A DNA stretch of 20,931 nucleotides from Pseudomonadota bacterium. Lineage in GTDB: Bacteria > Bdellovibrionota > Oligoflexia > Oligoflexales > Oligoflexaceae. The stretch covers positions 1 to 20,931 of the forward strand of contig JAKQGS010000310.1 of assembly GCA_029556045.1 (NCBI GenBank). Reading direction: 5' to 3'. This document shows, piece by piece, positions 9,000 to 15,138 of the stretch; position 1 is the first letter of the stretch, and each line of letters opens with the position of its first letter. The notes below the pieces were generated by a model. It saw only the letters and a list, made by a program, of their open reading frames with translations, made no database searches and was not told where the DNA came from. A program made the translations under genes and the position numbers.

Positions 9000-9812
9000 T
9001 TGGAAGTCGCACCGGAAATTCTTGAATATCTCGACTATCGGGCGTTCCTGCGGGACCACCTGAAGCACATGCACGCGTGCAATGCCAAATATAGCCAGCG
9101 CTGGGTGGCCCGCCAAGCCGGCATAAAGTCCCCCCATCTCATTTCCATGATTATCTCTGGCAGCCGCTCCCTCAATTTGGCCAATGTCCGCCCCCTGGCC
9201 CAAGCCATGAAACTGGGCGAACGGGAAACCAGCTATCTGGAAATTTTGGTGGAACTGGAAGAAGCGACCGATCGGCATAGACAGCAGGAGCTGACAAATC
9301 GCATCCAGGTGGAATTTAGAAACGGCATGTTTCGCGACATTCCGACTTCCGGTCTGGAGATACTTAAGCATTGGTACCTGCCTGTTTTGCGGGAACTGGT
9401 CACACTGGAGGATTTTCAGTCGGATCCAAAATGGATTGCAGAAAAGATCGGCATAACACCGCAGGAAGCAGAAACCGGTCTTTCATTATTGGTGGAAAAG
9501 GGATTTCTCCAGGTTGAACAAGGTTCCTATCGTCGCAGTGACCCCAGCATCCATACACCTGAAAAAGGTTATCCGATCACTATCGCCAACTTTCATCTGC
9601 AGATGCTGGAACGCTCCTTTCACGGCCATGCGCAAACGCGGGAGAATCGCTATTTCGAAGCGTTGACCATGGGAATTGCGCGCGAAGATCTGCCCATGTT
9701 CATCGAAATCACCAAACGCTACTTTCGCGAGATTGACATGTTGGCAGAATCACGTGACAAAAAAGACGCCGTTTATCAGGTCAATCTCCAACTTTTTGAA
9801 CACAAACCGTGA
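9000..9812 (+). CDS. TIGR02147 family protein, probable transcriptional regulator
   Basis: A 270-aa cytosolic protein of the TIGR02147 type, known mainly from Fibrobacter- and Bdellovibrio-like bacteria. The N-terminus, ILEYLDYRAFLRDHLKHM, followed by SQRWVARQAGIKSPHLISMI and GSRSLNLANVRPLAQAMKLG, gives the Y-x-DYR signature plus a helix-turn-helix (about residues 32-70). The C-terminal two thirds, including WIAEKIGITPQEAETGLSLL (a second winged-helix-like segment), is of unknown role. The start is TTG at 9000: TGA at 8997-8999 closes the frame directly upstream, AGGGAG lies 6 nt before, and the next Met would remove the signature. It lies 78 bp after the DUF1501 gene without an evident terminator, so it may be co-transcribed and regulate the envelope locus. 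Confidence 0.85.
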   Translation: MEVAPEILEYLDYRAFLRDHLKHMHACNAKYSQRWVARQAGIKSPHLISMIISGSRSLNLANVRPLAQAMKLGERETSYLEILVELEEATDRHRQQELTNRIQVEFRNGMFRDIPTSGLEILKHWYLPVLRELVTLEDFQSDPKWIAEKIGITPQEAETGLSLLVEKGFLQVEQGSYRRSDPSIHTPEKGYPITIANFHLQMLERSFHGHAQTRENRYFEALTMGIAREDLPMFIEITKRYFREIDMLAESRDKKDAVYQVNLQLFEHKP

Positions 9813-9852
9813 CTGCTTCAAACTTCCCATGTCAGGTTTACGATTCAAACAA

Positions 9853-10338
9853 TTAGGCAGCGGATGAGAAGCGCATCTCATTAAGCTCCCGCACTATCAC
9901 TTCGTCAGCGTCGCTGACTTCAATTGTGTCATCACCCAACAATTTCCTGGTAGAACCTGGTCGAGCAAGCTCCATTGCTAACCTTTCCATTGCGAGCATC
10001 GCCTGAGATTTGGAGATCTGTTGGTCAGATCGCAATATTTTCGATACTTTTGATTTTTGACAGCCCACAAGCTGCCCAAACTCAATTTGGTTAACTCCCA
10101 GAAAAACGATGATCGCTCGGACTTCCCTTGCAGTGAAGGTAAAATCTGAATCTTTGATAGCCCTTCTGTAATTTACTCTCAAAAAATTCAAAACCGCCAA
10201 ACGGCTTAAGCGACCAATTTCTGATGCAGAAATCGATCGACGCCCTTTTTCGGAAATTCCTATTTCCACTTCATCAACTAAGATTGATCCGAGAGGATGC
10301 CTATATTCGAAATTTGCTTCTTTGACTCGTTTAATCAT
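9853..10338 (-). CDS. Helix-turn-helix antitoxin, probable
   Basis: 161 aa with an Xre-like helix-turn-helix at about residues 68-125: FTAREVRAIIVFLGVNQIEF then GQLVGCQKSKVSKILRSDQQ. The N-terminal 65 residues lack the CxxC zinc motifs of MqsA. The ATG overlaps the stop of the upstream small gene by 4 bp (ATGA), and GGAGAAAGG precedes it, so the two are coupled. Toxin-first order with a DNA-binding second gene is that of higBA/mqsRA-like systems. The expected function is to neutralise the upstream protein and repress the pair. Function is inferred from size, order and fold; an ordinary regulator is the alternative. Confidence 0.65.
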   Translation of the reverse strand: MIKRVKEANFEYRHPLGSILVDEVEIGISEKGRRSISASEIGRLSRLAVLNFLRVNYRRAIKDSDFTFTAREVRAIIVFLGVNQIEFGQLVGCQKSKVSKILRSDQQISKSQAMLAMERLAMELARPGSTRKLLGDDTIEVSDADEVIVRELNEMRFSSAA

Positions 10339-10634
10339 GACCTTTCTCCTGCTGATATAACCAGAATCAGTTGGCCACTATCTTCTTCTTCAAACTCCAC
10401 AACCAACCTGACATAATTCTCGAATATATCTTTTGTTCTCCAGTAGAACCTTTTTCCTGCATATTTTGGATCTGTGGTGTCGTGAAAAGTACCCGGCGCT
10501 TTAACGAGAGCAATCACTTCATCGACGGTGTATCCACGCTCAGGGTAATCATCTATGACATGATCTTCACTCACATCAATTCGGTTTTCACCACGTAGTT
10601 TAAAGAACAAACGCTTCGCGTCAATTAAGCGCAC
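10335..10634 (-). CDS. Small DUF4258-like protein, probable toxin
   Basis: 99 aa, starting at GTG 10634 with a G-rich ribosome site (GGGGGTAGG) just upstream. The sequence pattern, ERGYTVDEVIALVKAPGTF then GKRFYWRTKDIFENYVRLVV and a final beta strand (QLILVISAGE), resembles DUF4258 and related small RelE/MqsR-fold ribonuclease toxins: a helix with a D-EV-I motif followed by strands. Catalytic residues cannot be assigned. It is translationally coupled to the helix-turn-helix gene by a 4-bp overlap. If a toxin, it would act on RNA in the cytosol, which is an inference. Confidence 0.6.
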   Translation of the reverse strand: MRLIDAKRLFFKLRGENRIDVSEDHVIDDYPERGYTVDEVIALVKAPGTFHDTTDPKYAGKRFYWRTKDIFENYVRLVVEFEEEDSGQLILVISAGERS

Positions 10635-11044
10635 CCCTACCCCCTTTTATGCTATACTTATCGATGTGTCCACAGGAAACCTTAAGAATTCCGCATAGCA
10701 TGCTGTAATAACTCAACAATATGGAGCAACAGAAGTGACATCGACTCCAGCCTTTAAGATGACAGATTATGACGTAAAGCGTGTCATTCGCTGATATGCG
10801 CGACACCGCCATATTTGAGATTCCCGATGAGAGTTTTAGGTCCTATCACCTTTTCCCAAATGCTCTGTAAGCCAGGTTTGGCGATCACAATCCGTGATCG
10901 CATTGTCCTTCACCCTACTTTACTCAATCAATGAGCGACCGATAGAATTAAAGTGTCGGAAATAAAGTTACAGCGTGAGGTCGCGACCCTTTTCTGTAGC
11001 CATATGTCTCATGAATTTAACAATTAATATTTAGGAGTTTCAAA
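10635..11044. promoter_or_regulatory. Divergent gene-free stretch with an inverted repeat
   Basis: About 410 bp between the toxin-antitoxin pair (-) and the lipoprotein (+), with no credible gene. It should carry both promoters, but none is clear. At 10881-10901 is a perfect inverted repeat GCGATCAC-N5-GTGATCGC, without a T-tract on either side, which looks more like an operator than a terminator. ATGCTAT (10649-10655) recurs inverted at 10695-10701, near the toxin start; this is weak. A good AGGAG lies 7 nt before the lipoprotein ATG. Confidence 0.4.
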
Positions 11045-11662
11045 ATGAAGACGTCATTTTTTAGCCGCATAAAACACTTAGTGGTAACCAGCACCTTGGC
11101 CATGACAGCGGTAGGTTGCAATAATTACACAACCGCCCCCCTTTGTGACGGCACCAACGAAGCAATGCCAAACATCGAGGGAAATTATTCCGTAAATCAG
11201 CAGGATGGCGAAACCTTTGCGATCACACGAGCAGAGTTATCCATTGCAAGAGAACAGGATGGTCTTTATTGGGTTTTCCAAGATGGCGGCAAGAGCAAAA
11301 TGGAAATTTGCCTAATCGATGATAATCTGATTTCCCAGGGCTATGATGCAGACAAACAAATATACAGCTACAACCACGTCCTGATTGCGGATCAGGCTCT
11401 GGTCCTTACTCCTGTCATGTTTGATACTGCCTCCCTGCAAACTGCTGCGATCCCCTATGCAATCAAAATGATTTCGATGAGTGAGGCACTGTCCTGGATA
11501 GGTCACAAATTCAACCTGAATTCGCTCCGTCCTCGTTTCACCGATGATCAAGAAGATTCCGAGCAACCAGCACTGATCGTCGACAACCGGGGTGTTAGCG
11601 GATCTCTGGTTCTCAAATCCTCGTCTTTTGGTACCGGAGGAGTAGTTTATCAACGTCGATGA
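11045..11662 (+). CDS. Predicted lipoprotein, paralogue of the one at 2602-3258
   Basis: 205 aa with signal peptide and lipobox TAVGC (lipidated Cys25), AGGAG upstream. No characterised family was recognised. Shared with the 218-aa lipoprotein at 2602-3258 are GCN, a nearby Tyr, PLC (Cys34), EGNY (45-48) versus EGDY, an I/L-C later on, LQTAAIPYAI versus LQARGVPVYR, and VDNRGVSGSLVLK versus IDNSSISSSELLK. Two free cysteines besides the lipid one (34 and one in MEICLIDD) could pair. It is flanked by a toxin-antitoxin pair and an ATPase pseudogene, and is followed by a strong hairpin at 11684-11723, so it is probably monocistronic. The role is unknown. Confidence 0.8.
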   Translation: MKTSFFSRIKHLVVTSTLAMTAVGCNNYTTAPLCDGTNEAMPNIEGNYSVNQQDGETFAITRAELSIAREQDGLYWVFQDGGKSKMEICLIDDNLISQGYDADKQIYSYNHVLIADQALVLTPVMFDTASLQTAAIPYAIKMISMSEALSWIGHKFNLNSLRPRFTDDQEDSEQPALIVDNRGVSGSLVLKSSSFGTGGVVYQRR

Positions 11663-11683
11663 ATTTTAGACTTCATCAAACGG

Positions 11684-11723
11684 CCCCCCTTATTTCGCCA
11701 ACTTGATGGCGAAATAAGGGGGG
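11684..11723. terminator. Perfect 16-bp hairpin after the lipoprotein gene
   Basis: Arms CCCCCCTTATTTCGCC (11684-11699) and its exact complement (11708-11723) with an 8-nt loop, beginning 22 bp after the lipoprotein stop. It should fold very stably in RNA. There is no T-tract on the plus side (GAAAATC follows), so it may terminate by another route, protect the 3' end, or be an inserted repeat. The 148 bp from it to the ATPase pseudogene hold nothing I can name. Confidence 0.5.
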
Positions 11724-11871
11724 GAAAATCCCCAGGGAAAGTACCGTGCAAGATAAGCCAAGACAAAACGACATATAGGAGAAGTTCGATCAAAACTTAA
11801 ATTCGCCACCGGCTCCTTCCATCAATTTTCCATTCCTTTTTTGGGTAGCCAGAGTATAACGAAAATCGTAA

Positions 11872-12550
11872 ATGCGGTTTTCATATTTCAAATCAGAGGC
11901 TAATCTGCTAAAAAGATTAAAAGAAAATGATGTTACAAGGGATCTGGAGGCCTTCCCGGCTGTCGCCTTAGTCGGGGCGAGACAAGTCGGTAAAACAACA
12001 CTCGCAAGGCGACTGTTAGAAAAATACCCCGGTTCTGTCCTATTACATTGATATCCTTGAATCGACGTTTATGGTACGCAGACTTTTCCCTTTTACGGTT
12101 AATACTAAAAAGCGTCTGGTAAAAGCCCCAAAGATATACGTTCGCGATAGTGGGATTCTTGCATCGTTATTGGACCTCAATTCCTATGACCATCTATATT
12201 CCCATCCTACCTTTGGGGCATGTTGGGAAGGGTATGCAATTGAGAATATTCTTTCGGTTCTTGAACCCAAGTCCTCGTTTGGCTTTTTCAGAACCCATGC
12301 CGGCGAAGAAATCGATCTGGTACTGGAAGTCAAGGGACGTCGGATTGGATTTGAATTTAGAACTTCGTCATCACCCACATTAAGCCAGAAAAGTTGGGCT
12401 GCTTGCGAAATTTTAAATCTCGATGCTTTTTATGTGGTGACCCCTGATGCCGATCATTACCAGATCGGTCCAGATAATGCGTGGGTTACAAACCTAGCCT
12501 TCTTTTTGAAGAACCTACGTGCTTTGCCTGGTTGGGAGTTGAAACGCTGA
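11872..12550 (+). pseudogene. AAA ATPase (AAA_14 + DUF4143) with internal deletion and frameshift
   Basis: Two fragments in different frames belong to one family. From ATG 11872 there are 59 codons to a TGA at 12049-12051, with a Walker A motif (ALVGARQVGKTTLARRLL) typical of the AAA_14 ATPase. From about 12044, in the next frame, the C-terminal DUF4143 domain appears: YIDILESTFMVRRLFPFTVN, KRLVKAPKIYVRDSGILASL, then the nuclease-like HAGEEIDLVLEVKGRRIGFE end, to the stop at 12550. Intact family members are about 380-450 aa, while only about 225 are left; the Walker B/sensor part and the helical middle are missing exactly at the junction. So an internal deletion has joined the ends out of frame. 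The fragment from ATG 12071 (159 aa) might still be made but lacks the ATPase. Typical host of accessory DNA. Confidence 0.85.
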
Positions 12551-12762
12551 GAAACATCGAAAATGCACCCAATCATTTCCCCAGTCGCTTTGGTGGGCAT
12601 CTGGCAATGAAATCAGCTGCAACCAACATAAATATAGGCGTAAAATCAGTATGTTATACATTATGGCTTCCATGATGGTCACATAAGACTATTTCGACTA
12701 AACTTTTCCTGGTATGGTCCGATATGTATTGGAGGGAAGGTTTTCCTAAAGTGAGGTGCCCT

Positions 12763-13020
12763 ATGATCGCCAGTCTTTCAGATGTAAAGGCTAAGCTATC
12801 GGAATATATAAGAATCTCTAAGTCCAAGGGTGAATCTATCGTCATAACGGTGGATTCTGTCCCAACGGCCGAACTTAAAGCTATTAACAATAATCCTGAG
12901 CGGCAGTTGACCGATGCAGAAGTCATTATGGTTCAAGCCTTCATCGATGGGGTTCGATCCAGACTGTCAAAGCAGGAAGCATTCTCTGCCGTCGAACTTG
13001 TGAAGGATGACCGACGTTGA
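12763..13020 (+). CDS. Phd/YefM-like antitoxin
   Basis: 85 aa from ATG 12763. The frame is open upstream to an ATG at 12724, but the start at 12763 has GAGGT 8 nt before it and gives the family-like beginning MIASLSDVKAKLSEYIRISK followed by GESIVITVDSVPTAEL, which is the usual Phd/YefM DNA-binding fold pattern. The C-terminal 30-40 residues (RSRLSKQEAFSAVELVKD) would wrap the toxin. Its stop overlaps the TTG start of the PIN-domain gene by 4 bp, a standard toxin-antitoxin arrangement. It is expected to bind DNA upstream and repress the operon; no clear operator was seen. The 212 bp before it carry only a possible extended -10 (TG-N-TATACA) near 12652-12660. Confidence 0.8.
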   Translation: MIASLSDVKAKLSEYIRISKSKGESIVITVDSVPTAELKAINNNPERQLTDAEVIMVQAFIDGVRSRLSKQEAFSAVELVKDDRR

Positions 13021-13559
13021 AATTCATTCTTGATGCCTCGGTTTACATTTCATTCTACTCACCCTCCGAAGTTCACCATAACAAGGCCAAACAGTTATGG
13101 TCTATTTGTCCCGACCGGGATGTCTTTCATGTACCGCAAATATTTCCCTTAGAAATCCTATCTGGATTTGCTCGACGTCGGATGGATGCCATAAGCTTAT
13201 CGGAGCAGGAGTCATTTATTGCGACTGGCCCAAAGTTCGTGATCCATCCATTAAGTCAACAAATTATCTCAACGGCGTCGGCTATCATCAAATCATCAAG
13301 GCTACGTTCTGCGGATGCAATTTATCTTGCATTAGCCCATGAATTAAATGGAACATTGATCACTCTCGATAATGAACTTGCCGATGTTTTGTCGCAGAAG
13401 GATGACAAATTCAAATTCAAGGGACTGATTGTCGATCCTACGCTGGATGACTTTGAAAAATGGCGGGAGACACATATCGTGCCTGAGGGAAATTACACTG
13501 GCCTTCGAGCAAAAATTAAAAAGATAAGCAGATCCAAGGGAAAGAAACCTAAAACATGA
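13017..13559 (+). CDS. PIN-domain (VapC-like) toxin with basic C-terminal extension
   Basis: 180 aa; a Mg-dependent ribonuclease fold. Acidic PIN residues are all visible: Asp6 (FILDAS), Glu46 (PLEILSG), Asp100 (RSADAIYLALA) and Asp118 (LITLDNEL). The start is TTG 13017, overlapping the antitoxin TGA (TTGA); translation from it gives the typical MKFILDASVYI. Family toxins are about 130-140 aa, so residues about 137-180 are extra and end in a Lys/Arg-rich tail (AKIKKISRSKGKKPKT), which could bind RNA or ribosomes. The stop overlaps the ATG of the Nudix gene by 4 bp. As an antitoxin partner it pairs with a Phd/YefM-type protein rather than a VapB-type. Confidence 0.88.
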   Translation: MKFILDASVYISFYSPSEVHHNKAKQLWSICPDRDVFHVPQIFPLEILSGFARRRMDAISLSEQESFIATGPKFVIHPLSQQIISTASAIIKSSRLRSADAIYLALAHELNGTLITLDNELADVLSQKDDKFKFKGLIVDPTLDDFEKWRETHIVPEGNYTGLRAKIKKISRSKGKKPKT

Positions 13560-14062
13560 CCCCCCAAAACGACTCTGGTAATTCTTCTGACATCATCGCC
13601 TTTTCTTGCAATGAACACATTCAAACACTCCCCACCAAAAGAATGGCTGCAGGCGCCCTGATCACACGGGGCGGCGAAATTCTCATTGTCGAGCCGACCT
13701 ACAAAGAAAATTGGGAAATTCCTGGCGGAGCCATCGAAAAAGACGAATCTCCCCGTGATGCGCTTCAGCGAGAGCTAATTGAGGAACTGGGGAGTCAAGC
13801 GACGATAGGTCGCCCCCTCGTGATCGAATACCAATCTTCGACAAAGGAAAAAAGCGAATCGGTTATGTTCATTTTTGAGGTTATTATTCCAGACGCCGCC
13901 CAATTCGCGATCCCCAATGAAGAGATCAAATCCTTTCGATTTGTCCCCGAAGAGCATTTGGACCAGTACCTAGTCGAACGATTGGCTCGGCGGTTACGTT
14001 TTGCCCTAAAGAGCCTAAGCAGTGATCGCCTGATCTACCTCGAAAACGGTGTCATGCTCTAA
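13556..14062 (+). CDS. Nudix hydrolase coupled to the PIN toxin gene
   Basis: 168 aa with a perfect Nudix box (G-x5-E-x7-REU-x-EEL-G) at residues 58-79: GAIEKDE, SPRDALQ, RELIEELG. Such enzymes hydrolyse nucleoside diphosphates linked to another group; the substrate cannot be read from this. The ATG at 13556 lies inside the stop of the PIN gene (ATGA), giving translational coupling. No strong ribosome site is seen and an in-frame ATG at 13643 (MAAGALI, where a core Nudix fold often begins) is an alternative, so the first 29 residues are uncertain. A Nudix enzyme as the third gene of a toxin-antitoxin operon is unusual. It ends 30 bp before the convergent hydrolase gene. Confidence 0.85.
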   Translation: MTPQNDSGNSSDIIAFSCNEHIQTLPTKRMAAGALITRGGEILIVEPTYKENWEIPGGAIEKDESPRDALQRELIEELGSQATIGRPLVIEYQSSTKEKSESVMFIFEVIIPDAAQFAIPNEEIKSFRFVPEEHLDQYLVERLARRLRFALKSLSSDRLIYLENGVML

Positions 14063-14064
14063 CA

Positions 14065-14134
14065 TGGGCGGCATACATTATGGTCGGCTATTCATTCATC
14101 ATCCTCATACTCTCCCCCCTCCGCATGCCGCCCA
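14065..14134. repeat. 10-bp inverted repeat across two convergent gene ends
   Basis: TGGGCGGCAT (14065-14074) and its exact complement (14125-14134) enclose 50 nt holding the stop of the minus-strand hydrolase. The left arm begins 3 nt after the Nudix stop; the right arm lies in the hydrolase CDS. It could form a long-loop hairpin at the 3' ends of both transcripts; the long spacing makes chance possible. Confidence 0.3.
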
Positions 14135-14988
14135 AATACCGTGGGTGGAGCCTGCCGATGATCCAGCCAGTCCACCAGATCCCGCAGTACCTGCTCCTTG
14201 CCGATTTCGTTAAAGACCTCATGAAAAAATCCATCATAAATTTTCAGAGTCTTATCGTGAGTCACAGCGTCCTCATACAACTTATGGCTACCGGCAGGAT
14301 CCGTCACGGTGTCGGCACCCCCATGGAGAATCAGAATCGGATAATTGATTTCGTCGAGACGGGATTGAATCGACTGGGTTGCCTGCAGGATTTCGGCAGC
14401 GGTGCGCACCAGCATCTTGCCCTGGTACACCAGTGGATCCTCGCGGTAAGCTTTCACCGCCGCTGGATCCCGTGAAATATCGCTGCCATCACCCCGTTCG
14501 ATCATGGCGCGTCGCGGCATTAATGCGGAGATCACTCCAGCGATACGACGGAGGCCGGGTGACACATTGTCCGGCACCCGAATGGCGGGCCCACTTAGGA
14601 TCACCCCACTGAGGCTGGGGCGACGGGACAGCAGATACTGCAATACCACCGCGCCGCCCATGCTATGACCAAGGAGAAATAAAGGCTTACCCCGCTCTCT
14701 CTCGTTGATTCGCACCATGGCCAGATCCAGATCGTCCAACAGATCGTCAAACCGGCGGATAAATCCCCGCTCTCCCTTCGAAAGGCCATGCCCCCGTTGG
14801 TCGTAGGAATAGACGGTCCAACCATGGTCCTGCAAATATCGCATAACGTGTTGGTAACGACCGCTATGCTCGGAGACCCCATGCACGATCAGCACAGCCC
14901 CCTTTCGGGCCGCACTGGGGGCGCTGACAAAATGGAGAGGGGTTCCATCAAACCCTTCGAGGACTTCGTTTTGCAGGGCATCGTTCAT
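14092..14988 (-). CDS. Alpha/beta hydrolase, monoacylglycerol lipase/lysophospholipase type
   Basis: 298 aa of the serine aminopeptidase S33/monoglyceride lipase group. The catalytic triad is visible: Ser109 in LLGHSMGG, Asp226 in LHGGADTVTDPAGS, and His256 in GFFHEVFNE. An HG at about 36-37 (LIVHGVSEHSGRY) forms the oxyanion loop, and DQRGHGLSKGERG is the characteristic sequence after the second strand. The expected reaction is hydrolysis of monoacylglycerols or lysophospholipids in the cytosol or at the membrane; no signal peptide is seen. AAGGA stands 8 nt before the ATG. The C-terminus after about 280 is acidic (EGGEYEDDE). It is convergent with the Nudix gene and divergent from the S1-domain gene. 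Confidence 0.9.
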   Translation of the reverse strand: MNDALQNEVLEGFDGTPLHFVSAPSAARKGAVLIVHGVSEHSGRYQHVMRYLQDHGWTVYSYDQRGHGLSKGERGFIRRFDDLLDDLDLAMVRINERERGKPLFLLGHSMGGAVVLQYLLSRRPSLSGVILSGPAIRVPDNVSPGLRRIAGVISALMPRRAMIERGDGSDISRDPAAVKAYREDPLVYQGKMLVRTAAEILQATQSIQSRLDEINYPILILHGGADTVTDPAGSHKLYEDAVTHDKTLKIYDGFFHEVFNEIGKEQVLRDLVDWLDHRQAPPTVFGRHAEGGEYEDDE

Positions 14989-15138
14989 AAAGCGGTCCTT
15001 TTCTATGAAAAATCATAATCAATTTAAACGTTTACCATGTCACTGTAAACAGGGAAAACCCCTATACAAGCCCAGGAGCTTTGCGGTAATCTCCCCAATT
15101 CCTGATCATCGCTCGATAAAACAAGGAAATTTCAGACC

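Noticed and set aside
10621..10812. Minus-strand 63-aa frame upstream of the DUF4258-like gene
   Set aside because: No ribosome site, no family resemblance, and it overlaps the probable toxin-antitoxin promoter and start region.
12071..12550. A separate functional 159-aa gene
   Set aside because: The sequence is the C-terminal DUF4143 part of an ATPase whose N-terminus lies just upstream in another frame, so it is counted as one pseudogene.
9853..14062. Complete mobile element or defence island
   Set aside because: Toxin-antitoxin pairs, a pseudogene and lower GC suggest transferred DNA, but no integrase, transposase, flanking direct repeats or tRNA was found, so no element is called.
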